Positions 9,250-18,814 are shown, counted from the stretch's first letter. The stretch is 64,000 bases of DNA from Psychrobacillus sp. FSL K6-2836 (GCF_038003085.1 NZ_JBBOOM010000001.1:2356001-2420000); one strand, 5' to 3'. A program made the numbers and translations. The notes: generated by a model from the letters alone, not told the origin.

Positions 9250-10713
9250 ATGACACAAGAAGTTCGCGTACGCTATGCACCAAGTCCAACAGGCTTTTTA
9301 CATATTGGAGGAGCACGTACAGCATTATTTAACTACTTATATGCAAAGCACCATAATGGTAAATTTATTGTTCGCATTGAAGATACGGATATTGAGCGTA
9401 ATGTAGAAGGTGGCGAGTTATCGCAACTTGAAAACTTAAAGTGGTTAGGAATCGACTATGATGAGTCTGTAGATATTGGGGGACCTTTTGCACCGTATCG
9501 CCAGATGGAGCGTCTAGATATATATACAAAGCATGCAGAAGAAATGTTAGAAAAAGGAAATGCTTATAAATGTTTCTGTTCTTCCGAGGAATTAGAAGCT
9601 GAACGTGAAGTACAAAAAGAAAAAGGTATTGCAGCTCCTATGTACAATGGTAAATGCCGTCATTTATCAAAAGAAGAAGTACAAGCAAAAGAAGACGCAG
9701 GTCAAGCCTACACGATTCGTATGCGTGTACCGGAAAATGTAACTTATACATTTGAAGACTTAGTTCGTGGATCAGTTACTTTTGAATCTAAAGACGTTGG
9801 TGACTGGGTGCTAGTGAAAGCTAATGGGATTCCAACTTACAACTATGCTGTAGTATTAGATGATCACTTTATGGAAATCTCTCATGTATTCCGTGGGGAA
9901 GAACATTTATCGAACACACCAAAACAACTAATGGTCTTTGATGCATTCGAATGGGCATGTCCTAAGTACGGTCACATGACATTAATCATCAATGAAAATC
10001 GTAAAAAGCTTTCGAAACGTGATGAGTCGATCATTCAATTCGTTACACAGTACAAGGATCTTGGGTATTTACCAGAAGCGATGTTTAACTTCTTTGCATT
10101 ATTAGGATGGTCTCCAGAAGGAGAAGATGAAATCTTCACCAAAGAGGAATTCATTCAAAACTTTGATGTATCACGTCTTTCTAAATCACCATCGATGTTC
10201 GACAAACAAAAACTTACATGGATGAACAACCAATATATTAAACAGCTACCACTTGAAAAAGTAGTAGAGCTTGCATTGCCACATTTACAAAAAGCAGATC
10301 TACTTCCGGCTGAATTATCAGAAGACGAACTTACGTGGGCAACAAAGCTAATTGCTCTTTATCATGAGCAAATGAGTTTTGGTGCTGAAATCGTTGAGTT
10401 ATCTTCATTATTCTTCGATCATGAAATTGCATATACTGAAGAAGCGTCAGAAGTGTTGGCTGGGGAGCAGGTTCCTGATGTAATGGCTGCATTTAAAGTA
10501 CAACTAGAGGGATTAGAAATCTTTGAGGCGACTGAGATTAAAGCTGCCATTAAAGCAGTGCAAAAAGAAACAGGTCATAAAGGGAAAAATCTGTTCATGC
10601 CAATTCGTGTAGTAACAACTGGTCAAATGCACGGGCCAGAGTTAGCTGATGCTATCAGCTTAATCGGGAAAGATAAAGTAATTGCTCGCGTTGCCAAATT
10701 TGCAAAACAATAA
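9250..10713 (+). CDS. gltX: GltX, glutamyl-tRNA synthetase
   Basis: 487 residues, class I synthetase. The HIGH motif appears as HIGG at residues 18-21 within [12 protein letters not shown], and the KMSKS equivalent as KLSKR near residue 252. The C-terminal helical anticodon-binding domain is complete. In Bacillales this enzyme is normally non-discriminating and also mis-charges tRNA-Gln, which GatCAB corrects; that is family knowledge. The ATG is preceded by AGGAGGA. A cysteine T-box and a new transcription unit follow, so gltX is separated from cysE. Confidence 0.98.
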   Translation: MTQEVRVRYAPSPTGFLHIGGARTALFNYLYAKHHNGKFIVRIEDTDIERNVEGGELSQLENLKWLGIDYDESVDIGGPFAPYRQMERLDIYTKHAEEMLEKGNAYKCFCSSEELEAEREVQKEKGIAAPMYNGKCRHLSKEEVQAKEDAGQAYTIRMRVPENVTYTFEDLVRGSVTFESKDVGDWVLVKANGIPTYNYAVVLDDHFMEISHVFRGEEHLSNTPKQLMVFDAFEWACPKYGHMTLIINENRKKLSKRDESIIQFVTQYKDLGYLPEAMFNFFALLGWSPEGEDEIFTKEEFIQNFDVSRLSKSPSMFDKQKLTWMNNQYIKQLPLEKVVELALPHLQKADLLPAELSEDELTWATKLIALYHEQMSFGAEIVELSSLFFDHEIAYTEEASEVLAGEQVPDVMAAFKVQLEGLEIFEATEIKAAIKAVQKETGHKGKNLFMPIRVVTTGQMHGPELADAISLIGKDKVIARVAKFAKQ

Positions 10714-10715
10714 GA

Positions 10716-10744
10716 TTGACTTTCCGCTTACAAGGTGTGAAAAT
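10716..10744 (+). promoter_or_regulatory. candidate promoter of the cysE-cysS unit
   Basis: TTGACT (10716-10721) and a weak GAAAAT (10739-10744) are spaced by 17 bp, right after the gltX stop and upstream of the T-box leader. Confidence 0.45.
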
Positions 10745-10774
10745 GGTGATACAAATTCGAAACTGAAATAAATA

Positions 10775-11021
10775 ACCAAGCGAAGACGAGGAGAAGTAAG
10801 TAACGCACGTTCTTTAGAGAGGACCATCACCGGCTGAAAGTGGTCTGAACCCATGAGTTACTGAAATGCACCTCTAAGTGTCATGCCGAACTTTTAAGTA
10901 GGCTGAACGTATCATCTGCGTTAAAGATGCAAAGTGGGGGAAGTATTCGTATTTTTCCAATCAGAGTGGAACCGCGCTTATTGCGTCTCTGTCTATATAT
11001 TTATAGACAGAGACTTTTTTT
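10775..11021 (+). promoter_or_regulatory. T-box leader, cysteine specific (TGC specifier)
   Basis: Stem I pairs AGTAAC with GTTACT and GAGG with CCTC. The internal loop between them contains GAAATGCA, placing TGC (Cys) as specifier codon. The T-box consensus AGAGTGGAACCGCG is at 10963-10976. A 13-bp perfect terminator stem (10985-10997 with 11002-11014) and a T run follow. Uncharged tRNA-Cys should stabilise the antiterminator and turn on cysE and cysS. Confidence 0.93.
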
Positions 11022-11049
11022 ATGGAGAAAAATGAAGGGGGGCAATCTT

Positions 11050-11706
11050 GTGTTCGAACGAATGAAAGAAGATATTGCAGTGGTATTTGAACAAGATCCA
11101 GCAGCAAATAGCAAGCTAGAGGTGGTATTAACATACGCAGGCCTACATGCAATTTGGAGTCACCGAATTGCACACGCATTCTTTAAAAAGAAATTCTTTT
11201 TCTTAGCACGTGCCATTTCACAAGTTAGTAGATTTTTTACAGGTATCGAAATTCACCCTGGGGCGACAATTGGGCGACGCTTTTTTATCGACCATGGCTC
11301 TGGAGTAGTTATTGGGGAAACCTGTGAAATCGGCGATGATTGCACGATCTACCAAGGTGTCACACTAGGTGGTACCGGAAAAGAAAAAGGGAAGAGACAT
11401 CCCACTCTTCATAATAATGTGCTAATTGCTACTGGAGCAAAAGTATTAGGATCGATAACAATTGGTGAAAATAGTAAAGTTGGAGCAGGATCAGTTGTAT
11501 TAAAAGATGTACCTACTAATTCAACTGTTGTTGGCATTCCAGGTGTAGTCGTAATTCAAGATGGTATAAAAGTGAAGCGAAATCTCGATCATCAGGACCT
11601 GCCTGATCCGTTTACTGATCGATGTAAACAAATGGAAGCTAAAATAGAAGAGCTTTATAAAGAAATCGACCACTTAACGAAAGAAAAGGAGAGAAATTGG
11701 TCATGA
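11050..11706 (+). CDS. cysE: CysE, serine O-acetyltransferase
   Basis: 218 residues of the hexapeptide-repeat acyltransferase family. The core [18 protein letters not shown] and [16 protein letters not shown] segments, with left-handed beta-helix repeats, are intact. It makes O-acetylserine from serine and acetyl-CoA, the precursor of cysteine. GTG 11050 is preferred: AAGGGGGG lies eight bases upstream and MFERMKEDI matches the family. The in-frame ATG at 10927 lies inside the T-box and cannot be the start. The stop overlaps the cysS start. Confidence 0.95.
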   Translation: MFERMKEDIAVVFEQDPAANSKLEVVLTYAGLHAIWSHRIAHAFFKKKFFFLARAISQVSRFFTGIEIHPGATIGRRFFIDHGSGVVIGETCEIGDDCTIYQGVTLGGTGKEKGKRHPTLHNNVLIATGAKVLGSITIGENSKVGAGSVVLKDVPTNSTVVGIPGVVVIQDGIKVKRNLDHQDLPDPFTDRCKQMEAKIEELYKEIDHLTKEKERNWS

Positions 11707-13103
11707 CAATCCAAATTTTTAATACATTAAAGCGCGAAAAAGAACCGTTTATCCCACTTGAAGAAGGTAAGGTCAAAATGTATGTATGTGGACCAACTGT
11801 TTACAATTATATTCATATAGGAAATGCTCGACCTGTAATTGTATATGATACTGTAAGAAAGTATCTACAATATCGTGGGTATGACGTGACATACGTTTCT
11901 AACTTCACAGATGTGGATGACAAAATTATTAAAGCGGCCAACGAACTGGGAGAAGAGGTCTCAGAGCTTACGGAACGTTTTATCAACGCTTATTTTGCAG
12001 ACGTAGAGGCACTTGGTTGCAATCGAGCAGATTCACATCCCCGTGTAACGGATCACATGGATCAAATTATTGAATTTATAAAAATATTAGAGGAAAAAGG
12101 GTATGCATACGAATCCCAAGGAGACGTATATTACCGCACGAGAAAATTTGATGGATATGGCAAGCTTTCTCATCAATCTGTAGACGACTTAAAAGTCGGT
12201 GCGCGTATTGAAACTGGGGTAAAGAAAGAGGATGCCCTCGATTTTGCACTTTGGAAAGCTGCAAAACCCGGAGAAATATTCTGGGAAAGCCCTTGGGGAC
12301 AAGGGCGTCCAGGGTGGCATATTGAATGCTCCGTGATGGCTCGCGAAATACTAGGAGATACTATTGATATTCACGCAGGAGGACAGGATTTAACTTTCCC
12401 TCACCATGAAAATGAAATTGCTCAGTCAGAAGCAAGAACTGGTAAGACATTCGCAAGATATTGGATGCATAATGGATATATAAATATAGACAATGAAAAA
12501 ATGTCGAAATCACTCGGAAATTTTGTGTTGGTGAATGATATTCGTCAGCAAATTGATCCTCAAGTATTGCGTCTTTTCATGCTAAGTGTTCACTATCGCA
12601 ACCCGATTAACTATTCAAAGGAATTGGTGGAGCAGGCAGAGGCAGGTTTAGACCGTATAAGAACTGCTTATGATAACTTAGTTCATCGCTTAGATACCAC
12701 TGCAAATTTAGGAGACCATGATGATATTTGGTTACAAAAAATTGCAGATGTAAAAGTACAATTTGAAATCGCGATGGATGATGACTTCAATACAGCGAAT
12801 GGAATTGCGGCTATTTTTGAATTGTCGAAACTTGCGAATACGTATTTACAAGAAAAACAAACCTCTAAAGCTATATTGAAACAATTTATAACTGTAATGG
12901 ATACATTAACGGCTGTAATAGGGTTAACGTTTGCTAAAGAAAAAGAAGTATTGGATGAAGAAATTGATGCATTGATCGAAGAACGCAATCAGGCAAGAAA
13001 GGATCGTAACTTTGCTCGTGCCGATGAAATTAGAGATCAATTAAAAGAGTTAAACATTATTTTGGAAGATACTGCGCAGGGTATCCGATGGAAAAGAGGA
13101 TAA
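11703..13103 (+). CDS. cysS: CysS, cysteinyl-tRNA synthetase
   Basis: 466 residues, the usual length. Class I motifs: HIGN at 38-41 and KMSKS at about 266-270. C29 in the CGPTVYNY segment is a zinc ligand that discriminates cysteine from serine. It charges tRNA-Cys. ATG 11703 overlaps the cysE stop codon (ATGA), so the two enzymes are translationally coupled and share the upstream Cys T-box, linking cysteine supply and charging. Confidence 0.98.
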   Translation: MTIQIFNTLKREKEPFIPLEEGKVKMYVCGPTVYNYIHIGNARPVIVYDTVRKYLQYRGYDVTYVSNFTDVDDKIIKAANELGEEVSELTERFINAYFADVEALGCNRADSHPRVTDHMDQIIEFIKILEEKGYAYESQGDVYYRTRKFDGYGKLSHQSVDDLKVGARIETGVKKEDALDFALWKAAKPGEIFWESPWGQGRPGWHIECSVMAREILGDTIDIHAGGQDLTFPHHENEIAQSEARTGKTFARYWMHNGYINIDNEKMSKSLGNFVLVNDIRQQIDPQVLRLFMLSVHYRNPINYSKELVEQAEAGLDRIRTAYDNLVHRLDTTANLGDHDDIWLQKIADVKVQFEIAMDDDFNTANGIAAIFELSKLANTYLQEKQTSKAILKQFITVMDTLTAVIGLTFAKEKEVLDEEIDALIEERNQARKDRNFARADEIRDQLKELNIILEDTAQGIRWKRG

Positions 13104-13107
13104 ACTT

Positions 13108-13527
13108 GTGGAAAATTTAAAACTATCAGATGTAAAACAACTAAATTCTTTGGCACTTGCCTATATGGGTGATGCCGTTTTCGAACAAGTCGTTCGGGAA
13201 CACCTCATCCGCTCTGGGCGAGTTCGACCAAATATTTTGCACAAAGAAGCTACTAACTATGTATCCGCAAAAGCGCAAGCGACGATTGTAAAGGAAATGC
13301 TAGATAAGGGATTTTTATCAGAAGAGGAACAAGCAATCCTTCGAAGAGGGCGTAATGCTAAGTCAGGATCAGTCCCAAAAAATACAGATGTCATTACTTA
13401 TCATCATAGTACTGCGTTTGAAGCGGTCGTTGGGAGTCTATACTTGAGTGGACAAATGGAGCGTTTGCAAGAAGTGTTACATTTTTCGATTAACTTTATC
13501 GATGAACAGAAAGGTGCGAAAAAGTAA
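13108..13527 (+). CDS. mrnC: MrnC, Mini-ribonuclease III
   Basis: 139 residues, an RNase III catalytic domain without a double-stranded RNA-binding domain. The [15 protein letters not shown] signature includes the catalytic Asp region, and the second acidic motif [11 protein letters not shown] is present. In B. subtilis the enzyme matures 23S rRNA ends. The start is GTG 13108 with GAGGA upstream, four bases after cysS. The next gene begins at the base after its stop codon. Confidence 0.93.
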   Translation: MENLKLSDVKQLNSLALAYMGDAVFEQVVREHLIRSGRVRPNILHKEATNYVSAKAQATIVKEMLDKGFLSEEEQAILRRGRNAKSGSVPKNTDVITYHHSTAFEAVVGSLYLSGQMERLQEVLHFSINFIDEQKGAKK

Positions 13528-14298
13528 ATGACAGAGAAAAATGATCAAACAGAGCAAACTGGAGAGCTTATAGCAGGGAAAAATCCTGTAGTTGAAGCCC
13601 TTCGTGCGGGCAGAGATATGAACAAAGTTTGGCTTGCTGAAGGCATTCAAAAAAGCGGCGTATCTGAAATTATTCAACTAGCCAAAGACGCTGGGATAAT
13701 CGTACAGTTCGTACCTAAAAAGAAGCTAGATAACTTAACAGATGCGAATCATCAGGGGATAGTCGCATCTGTTGCTGCATACCGTTATGCGGAATTAGAC
13801 GAATTATTTGAGCTAGCAGCAAGCAAACAAGAGGATCCTCTTTTTATTATTTTAGATGAACTTGAGGACCCTCATAATCTTGGTTCTATCATGCGAACTG
13901 CAGATGCGGTAGGGGCGCATGGAATTATTATTCCGAAAAGAAGAGCGGTCGGCCTAACAGCGGTAGTTGCAAAAGCATCCACGGGAGCAATTGAACATAT
14001 TCCGGTCTACCGTGCGGGTAATTTAGCACAAACAGTTGATGAGCTTAAAGAACGTGGTATTTGGATTGCTGGAACGGATGCGGAGAAGTCTACTGATTAT
14101 CGAAATATGGATGCGACACTTCCACTTGCCCTTATTATTGGTAGTGAAGGAAAAGGAATGAGTCGACTGTTAAAAGAAAAATGTGATTTTCTTTACTATT
14201 TGCCAATGGTCGGTCATGTTACGAGTCTAAATGCGTCTGTTGCAGCCTCCGTTTTGTTATATGAAATATGGCGCGTAAGAAATCCGCTAAAAGGATAA
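13528..14298 (+). CDS. rlmB: RlmB-type 23S rRNA 2'-O-methyltransferase (TrmH/SpoU family)
   Basis: 256 residues. An N-terminal substrate-binding domain (GKNPVVEALRAG) precedes a SPOUT fold with motifs LDELEDPHNLGSIMRTADA, IIGSEGKGMS and LNASVAASVLLYE, the knotted SAM site. It likely methylates a guanosine of 23S rRNA, as E. coli RlmB does; the exact site in Bacillales is less certain. ATG 13528 touches the mrnC stop codon, so expression depends on the same transcript. Confidence 0.9.
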   Translation: MTEKNDQTEQTGELIAGKNPVVEALRAGRDMNKVWLAEGIQKSGVSEIIQLAKDAGIIVQFVPKKKLDNLTDANHQGIVASVAAYRYAELDELFELAASKQEDPLFIILDELEDPHNLGSIMRTADAVGAHGIIIPKRRAVGLTAVVAKASTGAIEHIPVYRAGNLAQTVDELKERGIWIAGTDAEKSTDYRNMDATLPLALIIGSEGKGMSRLLKEKCDFLYYLPMVGHVTSLNASVAASVLLYEIWRVRNPLKG

Positions 14299-14302
14299 GA
14301 AG

Positions 14303-14812
14303 ATGCAAATTCTACTTGTCGATGGATATAATATCATCGGCGCATGGAGCGAGTTAAGGAAGTTAAAAGAAGTGAAATTACTAGAAGCTAGAGACCGCTT
14401 GATCGAGCTGATGGCAGAATACAAAGCATATACAGGTGTTCGAGTGATTGTGGTCTTTGATGCGCACTTAGTACCTGGTGTTGAAAATAAAAAGAAACAA
14501 TATAACGTAGAAGTTATTTATACGAGAAAAAATGAAATTGCAGATGAACGCATTGAAAAATTGACGAAAGAATTGAGTAGTAGAAGAGTCCAAATATACG
14601 TAGCTACATCCGATTTGACCGAGCAACGAGTTATATTTGGTCAAGGGGCTTTACGAAAATCGGCAAGAGAACTGGAAATTGAGATGTTGTCGATTTCCTC
14701 CAAAATAACAAAAAAAGTGAAAAGTATTCAGGATGATAAACCCGCTTCTAATATCCCATTAACAACAGAAATTGCAGAAATTTTCGAAAAATGGCGAAGA
14801 GGAATGAAATGA
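14303..14812 (+). CDS. rae1: Rae1 (YacP), ribosome-associated A-site endonuclease
   Basis: 169 residues, NYN/PIN-like nuclease domain. The N-terminal ILLVDGYNIIGAW and VVFDAH segments carry the acidic metal-binding residues. B. subtilis Rae1 enters the ribosome A site and cuts certain translated mRNAs; that role is taken from the ortholog. It lies four bases after rlmB in the same operon, and the sigH promoter overlaps its end. Confidence 0.88.
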   Translation: MQILLVDGYNIIGAWSELRKLKEVKLLEARDRLIELMAEYKAYTGVRVIVVFDAHLVPGVENKKKQYNVEVIYTRKNEIADERIEKLTKELSSRRVQIYVATSDLTEQRVIFGQGALRKSARELEIEMLSISSKITKKVKSIQDDKPASNIPLTTEIAEIFEKWRRGMK

Positions 14813-14816
14813 TTCA

Positions 14817-14846
14817 TTGACGCTATAAAATTCCTTCCTGTATAAT
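14817..14846 (+). promoter_or_regulatory. sigH promoter
   Basis: TTGACG (14817-14822) and a perfect TATAAT (14841-14846) are spaced by 18 bp directly upstream of sigH. Confidence 0.8.
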
Positions 14847-14880
14847 TGGAATAATATTCTTGTTAGCTGAGGTGACATCA

Positions 14881-15522
14881 TTGGAAGAGACAGAGCAGAA
14901 TCTACAATTGGATAGTTTACTAGATGAAGAGCTTGTAGAGATGGTTCATCAAGGAAACACTGAAGCGCTAGACTTTTTAATAACAAAATACCGTTCTTTT
15001 GTCCGTATGAAGGGAAGATCATACTTTTTAATAGGGGCTGATAAGGAAGACATTCTCCAGGAAGGAATGATCGGATTGTATAAGGCGATTCGGGATTTTA
15101 AAGAAGAGAAACTTGCTTCTTTTCGAGCGTTTGCCGAATTATGTATCACTCGACAAATAATAACCGCTATTAAAACAGCAACTCGTCAAAAACATATTCC
15201 GCTAAATTCCTATGTATCATTGGACAAACCTATATACGACGAGGAATCCGATCGAACATTGATGGATATGATTGCTGGTACGGTTATAGATGACCCGGAA
15301 GAACTAATCATTAATCGAGAAGACTTTGATTACATGGAGGGCAAGATGGCTGAAATACTAAGTGAGTTGGAACAACAAGTACTCGCCTTATACTTAGATG
15401 GCCAATCTTATCAAGAAATTTCCGAAGAATTGAATCGTCATGTAAAATCGATCGACAATGCATTACAACGAGTGAAGCGAAAACTAGAACGCTATATGGA
15501 GATTGGTAGTAATTATGCATAA
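14881..15522 (+). CDS. sigH: SigH, RNA polymerase sigma factor of early sporulation and competence
   Basis: 213 residues. Region 2 (about 30-100, with GRSYFLIGADKEDILQEGMIG split over the core-binding part) and region 4 (SYQEISEELNRHVKSIDNAL as the helix-turn-helix) are intact, with the typical spacer. In B. subtilis SigH drives spo0A, spo0F and kinA expression at the onset of sporulation. The start is TTG 14881 with GAGGTGA seven bases upstream; a TTG at 14860 precedes that site and is less likely. Confidence 0.95.
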   Translation: MEETEQNLQLDSLLDEELVEMVHQGNTEALDFLITKYRSFVRMKGRSYFLIGADKEDILQEGMIGLYKAIRDFKEEKLASFRAFAELCITRQIITAIKTATRQKHIPLNSYVSLDKPIYDEESDRTLMDMIAGTVIDDPEELIINREDFDYMEGKMAEILSELEQQVLALYLDGQSYQEISEELNRHVKSIDNALQRVKRKLERYMEIGSNYA

Positions 15523-15533
15523 CTGGGATTTTG

Positions 15534-15560
15534 TTGACATGGATTGCGTAAGGTGATAAT
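15534..15560 (+). promoter_or_regulatory. possible promoter for rpmG-secE-nusG
   Basis: A perfect TTGACA (15534-15539) with GATAAT (15555-15560) 15 bp downstream. The spacer is short, so strength is doubtful. Confidence 0.4.
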
Positions 15561-15597
15561 CTTGAAAAAGACGTATACGCATAAAAAAGGTGATAAT

Positions 15598-15747
15598 ATG
15601 GCAAAGAAGATCGTCTTAAGTTGTGCCCAGTGTGGCAACCGCAATTACACGGTTCCTGCATCTAAAGAGAATATAACAATCCGAATTGAACGTAAAAAGT
15701 ATTGTGCACATTGCAATGAGCATACACTTCATAAACAAACGTTATGA
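15598..15747 (+). CDS. rpmG: Ribosomal protein bL33, zinc-binding form
   Basis: 49 residues. The two CxxC pairs (CAQCGN and CAHCNE) mark the zinc-containing C+ form. It belongs to the 50S subunit near the E site. The ATG at 15598 follows AAAAAAGGTGAT and gives the canonical MAKKIVL start; a longer ORF start at 15544 has no ribosome-binding site. Placement before secE is the conserved arrangement. Confidence 0.93.
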   Translation: MAKKIVLSCAQCGNRNYTVPASKENITIRIERKKYCAHCNEHTLHKQTL

Positions 15748-15784
15748 AAATAAGATAGATTTTTTGTGTGGGGGTTTAGCTAAA

Positions 15785-15970
15785 ATGGCTAATGTTGGTG
15801 GGTTTTTCAAAAATGTAATGACTGAAATGAGAAAAGTAAGTTGGCCTAGACGTAAAGAGCTTACTAAATACACTGTAATTGTACTTGCTACTGTTGTAGT
15901 AATGGCTGTATTTTTTGCTGTAGTTGATTTAGGTGTCTCTGAATTGTTCCGTTGGTATTTAGCGTTATAA
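15785..15970 (+). CDS. secE: SecE, preprotein translocase subunit
   Basis: 61 residues with one transmembrane helix (about 32-52) preceded by the amphipathic EMRKVSWPRRKEL segment, the short Gram-positive form. It clamps SecY in the SecYEG channel. The ATG 15785 start gives MANVGGFF; an earlier ATG overlaps rpmG and is rejected. A terminator-like hairpin follows before nusG. Confidence 0.95.
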   Translation: MANVGGFFKNVMTEMRKVSWPRRKELTKYTVIVLATVVVMAVFFAVVDLGVSELFRWYLAL

Positions 15971-15992
15971 TAAGTAGCATGTAAATATTTGA

Positions 15993-16029
15993 AAATAGCC
16001 CGTCTTATTAAACGAACGGGTTTTTTCAT
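15993..16029 (+). terminator. terminator-like hairpin between secE and nusG
   Basis: AAAATAGCCCGT pairs with ACGGGTTTTTT across a loop of about 14 bases and ends in six T. It lies inside the 5' leader of nusG, so it could attenuate rather than fully stop transcription. Confidence 0.6.
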
Positions 16030-16072
16030 TTGTCTTGAGAAAAGGAGGGGACGGACGACTAGTCCTGACACT

Positions 16073-16606
16073 ATGGAAAAAAATTGGTATGTTGTTCATA
16101 CGTACTCTGGGTATGAAAACAAAGTAAAAGCAAACTTAGAAAAAAGAGTAGAAACAATGGGTATGTCAGATAAAATATTCCGTGTATATATCCCAGAACA
16201 AGAGGAGACGGATTTTAAAGATGGCAAAAAACGTGTCGTTGTTAGAAAAACCTTTCCTGGATATGTTTTTGTAGAACTTATTATGACAGATGATGCTTGG
16301 TATGTAGTTAGAAATACACCAGGTGTAACTGGATTCCTTGGTTCTTCAGGCGGCGGAACAAAACCAACACCTTTAGCTCCAGAAGAAGTGCAATCTATGC
16401 TGAAACAAATGGGTGATTCTGATCGTGTGGTAGAGGTAGACTTTACAGTCGGTGAGTTAGTTGAAGTATTAGAAGGGCCGTTTGCACACTTCCAAGGTAA
16501 AGTAGAAGTGATTGACACAGACAAAGGTAAAGTAACTGTTTCTGTAGATATGTTTGGTCGCGAAACCAATATGGAACTTGATTTCGAACAAGTTATTAAA
16601 ATATAA
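16073..16606 (+). CDS. nusG: NusG, transcription elongation factor
   Basis: 177 residues: NGN domain (MEKNWYVVHTYSGYENK onward) and C-terminal KOW domain (FTVGELVEVLEGPFAHFQGK). In Bacillales NusG binds RNA polymerase and promotes pausing and termination. ATG 16073 gives the conserved N-terminus. Oddly, the only good Shine-Dalgarno, AAAGGAGGGG (16041-16050), is 22 bases from the ATG, with no in-frame start between. A small GGAC/GTCC hairpin in the spacer might bring it closer. Confidence 0.95.
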   Translation: MEKNWYVVHTYSGYENKVKANLEKRVETMGMSDKIFRVYIPEQEETDFKDGKKRVVVRKTFPGYVFVELIMTDDAWYVVRNTPGVTGFLGSSGGGTKPTPLAPEEVQSMLKQMGDSDRVVEVDFTVGELVEVLEGPFAHFQGKVEVIDTDKGKVTVSVDMFGRETNMELDFEQVIKI

Positions 16607-16726
16607 TTTTTGTTTCCACTTGCTAAAGGTGGAGAATAGTGATATCATTTCAAAGGTCAGACTGAAAATAGGTCTGTATTAATTTTTCTAATGTTATCAG
16701 CGCAGAGCTGAGAGACAGATATTTGA

Positions 16727-16751
16727 GTGGGAGGGGCAACCCAATTACCAC
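16727..16751 (+). promoter_or_regulatory. L1-binding-site mimic in the rplK leader
   Basis: GTGGGAGG (16727-16734) and ACCAC (16747-16751) bracket a GGG/CCC inner pairing. The arrangement resembles the L1 stalk of 23S rRNA, where GGUGGGAGG pairs back to ACCACC. A matching copy precedes rplA. Likely site for autogenous repression by L1. Confidence 0.6.
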
Positions 16752-16777
16752 ATCACGGACTTAAGGAGGTGTGTCTC

Positions 16778-17203
16778 GTGGCTAAAAAAGTGATTAAAGT
16801 TGTTAAATTACAAATTCCTGCTGGTAAAGCAAATCCAGCACCGCCGGTTGGTCCAGCATTGGGTCAAGCAGGTGTTAACATCATGGGATTCTGTAAGGAG
16901 TTCAACGCACGTACTGCTGATCAAGCAGGTCTAATCATTCCGGTTGAAATTTCTGTATTTGAAGATCGTTCATTTACTTTCATTACAAAAACTCCGCCGG
17001 CAGCAGTGTTACTTAAAGTAGCAGCAGGTATTCAATCTGGATCAGGTGAACCGAACCGCGTAAAAGTGGCGACAGTGAAACGTGAAAAAGTTCGCGAAAT
17101 CGCAGAACAAAAAATGCCAGATTTAAACGCAGCATCTGTTGAAGCAGCTATGTTAATGGTTGAAGGTACTGCACGCAGCATGGGTATTACGATCGAAGAC
17201 TAA
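16778..17203 (+). CDS. rplK: Ribosomal protein uL11
   Basis: 141 residues, full length. The proline-rich N-terminal segment ([20 protein letters not shown]) that contacts the GTPase-associated centre is intact, as is the C-terminal RNA-binding domain. GTG 16778 is preceded by TTAAGGAGGTG and matches the family start; the ATG at 16727 is not supported. It pairs with rplA in the L11 operon. Confidence 0.97.
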   Translation: MAKKVIKVVKLQIPAGKANPAPPVGPALGQAGVNIMGFCKEFNARTADQAGLIIPVEISVFEDRSFTFITKTPPAAVLLKVAAGIQSGSGEPNRVKVATVKREKVREIAEQKMPDLNAASVEAAMLMVEGTARSMGITIED

Positions 17204-17284
17204 TACTTAATGTGCATTTTGATATGACGCATTGTTTTTTGGAAGGTTGTAGTTGTTCATATAGGATAACTGCAACCTTTACAC

Positions 17285-17311
17285 GTGGGAGGTTTATTCC
17301 GCTAAAACCAC
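17285..17311 (+). promoter_or_regulatory. L1-binding-site mimic in front of rplA
   Basis: GTGGGAGG (17285-17292) and ACCAC (17307-17311) repeat the motif found before rplK and again recall the 23S rRNA L1 site. It ends about 20 bases before the rplA start, well placed to block ribosome loading. Confidence 0.65.
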
Positions 17312-17331
17312 TATCAAGGAGGACATTTATA

Positions 17332-18024
17332 ATGGCTAACAAAGGCAAAAAGTTACAAGAAGCAGCTAAATTAGTAGAAGCTTCAAAATTATACTCAGCT
17401 AAAGAAGCAATTGAGCTTGCGAAAAAAACAAGCACAGTTAACTTCGATGCAACTGTAGAAGTTGCTTTCCGTTTAGGAATCGATACTCGTAAAAATGACC
17501 AACAAATCCGTGGAGCAGTAGTTCTTCCAAACGGAACTGGTAAAACTCAACGCGTATTAGTATTCGCTAAAGGTGAAAAGTTAAAAGAAGCAGAAGCTGC
17601 TGGTGCAGATTATGTGGGCGATACTGAATATATTAACAAAATCCAACAAGGATGGTTTGACTTCGATGTAATCGTTGCAACACCTGATATGATGGGTGAA
17701 GTTGGTAAAATCGGTCGTGTACTTGGACCAAAAGGTTTAATGCCAAACCCTAAAACTGGTACAGTTACATTTGATGTAACAAAAGCTATCGAAGAGATTA
17801 AAGCTGGTAAAGTAGAATACCGTGCTGAAAAAGCAGGGATCATTCACGCTCCTATCGGTAAAGTTTCTTTTGAAGACGATAAATTAGTAGAAAACTTCTT
17901 AGCTGTATTTGATGTAATTCAAAAAGCTAAGCCAGCAGCATCTAAAGGTGTTTACATGAAGTCTGTGAATATCACGACTACAATGGGACCAGCTGTAAAA
18001 GTTGACGCTCAATCAATTAAATAA
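17332..18024 (+). CDS. rplA: Ribosomal protein uL1
   Basis: 230 residues, full length, with the conserved [16 protein letters not shown] and [18 protein letters not shown] segments. It forms the L1 stalk and guides E-site tRNA release; it also represses its own mRNA in many bacteria. The ATG at 17332 follows CAAGGAGGACA and gives [11 protein letters not shown]; the upstream ATG at 17212 is a chance extension through the leader. Confidence 0.97.
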   Translation: MANKGKKLQEAAKLVEASKLYSAKEAIELAKKTSTVNFDATVEVAFRLGIDTRKNDQQIRGAVVLPNGTGKTQRVLVFAKGEKLKEAEAAGADYVGDTEYINKIQQGWFDFDVIVATPDMMGEVGKIGRVLGPKGLMPNPKTGTVTFDVTKAIEEIKAGKVEYRAEKAGIIHAPIGKVSFEDDKLVENFLAVFDVIQKAKPAASKGVYMKSVNITTTMGPAVKVDAQSIK

Positions 18025-18027
18025 TAG

Positions 18028-18056
18028 TTGACAGTTAAAGGTTTATCTGTTAAGAT
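18028..18056 (+). promoter_or_regulatory. rplJ promoter
   Basis: TTGACA (18028-18033) and TAAGAT (18051-18056) are spaced by exactly 17 bp, right after the rplA stop codon and ahead of the L10 leader. Confidence 0.75.
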
Positions 18057-18061
18057 GACCT

Positions 18062-18205
18062 TTGTTGTTAAATATACATTTGTACCGAAGACAGTAGGAG
18101 CAGTAAACTGCTTAATTCCCTACCGAGGACAAGTAAATTCAGATTCTTTTAAGATGATGACTTTCTGCCTCTGTGTCTATTCGTAGAACAGAGGCTTTTC
18201 TTTTG
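18062..18205 (+). promoter_or_regulatory. L10 leader (autoregulatory, with terminator)
   Basis: The leader contains the GACAGTAGGAGC ... TTCCCTACCGAGGACA core known from Firmicute L10 leaders. A terminator follows: GCCTCTGT (18167-18174) pairs with ACAGAGGC (18188-18195), then a T-rich run. Binding of the L10(L12)4 complex should favour termination and lower rplJ-rplL expression. Confidence 0.88.
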
Positions 18206-18242
18206 TCGGTATAAATGGCCAATTCTTATAGGAGGTGCCAAG

Positions 18243-18743
18243 ATGAACAAAGCAATCGAAACGAAAAAAGTGCAAGTTCAAGAAATTGCTGAAAAGTTTA
18301 AAGCTGCTGCTTCCGTAGTAGTTGTTGACTATCGCGGTTTGAACGTTGCGCAAGTAACAGAATTACGTAAACAGCTTCGTGAAGCGGGTGTGGAATTCAA
18401 AGTTTACAAAAACTCACTTACACGCCGTGCTACTGAAGTTGCTGGAGTTGACGGGATTAACGAAAGCCTTATTGGTCCAAACGCAGTAGCGTTTTCTAAC
18501 GAAGACGTAATCGCACCAGCTAAAATCATTAATGATTTTGCTAAAAAGAACGATCAACTTGAGATTAAAGCTGGAATCATCGAAGGAACTGTAGCATCTG
18601 CTGAAGATGTGAAAGCATTAGCAGAACTTCCATCACGCGAAGGACTACTTTCTATGCTTCTTTCAGTACTTCAAGCTCCAATGCGCAACTTTGCGCTTGC
18701 AACAAAAGCTGTTGCAGAACAAAAAGAAGAACAAGGCGCATAA
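18243..18743 (+). CDS. rplJ: Ribosomal protein uL10
   Basis: 166 residues. The N-terminal RNA-binding domain ([20 protein letters not shown]) and the C-terminal helix that carries L7/L12 dimers are present. It anchors the stalk at the GTPase centre. ATG 18243 lies behind ATAGGAGGTGCC. Controlled by the leader just upstream and followed 71 bases later by rplL. Confidence 0.97.
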   Translation: MNKAIETKKVQVQEIAEKFKAAASVVVVDYRGLNVAQVTELRKQLREAGVEFKVYKNSLTRRATEVAGVDGINESLIGPNAVAFSNEDVIAPAKIINDFAKKNDQLEIKAGIIEGTVASAEDVKALAELPSREGLLSMLLSVLQAPMRNFALATKAVAEQKEEQGA

Positions 18744-18814
18744 TTTATTACGCGGCTTAAACACTACAAAAAAGGTTAATAACCTAAAATTATCCATAAT
18801 AGGAGGAAAATAAA

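Noticed and set aside
10927-11049. N-terminal extension of cysE by 41 residues from ATG 10927
   Set aside because: It runs through the T-box and terminator; GTG 11050 has the ribosome-binding site and the family N-terminus.
15989-16072. 28-residue N-terminal extension of nusG
   Set aside because: It covers the terminator-like hairpin and has no counterpart in NusG proteins.
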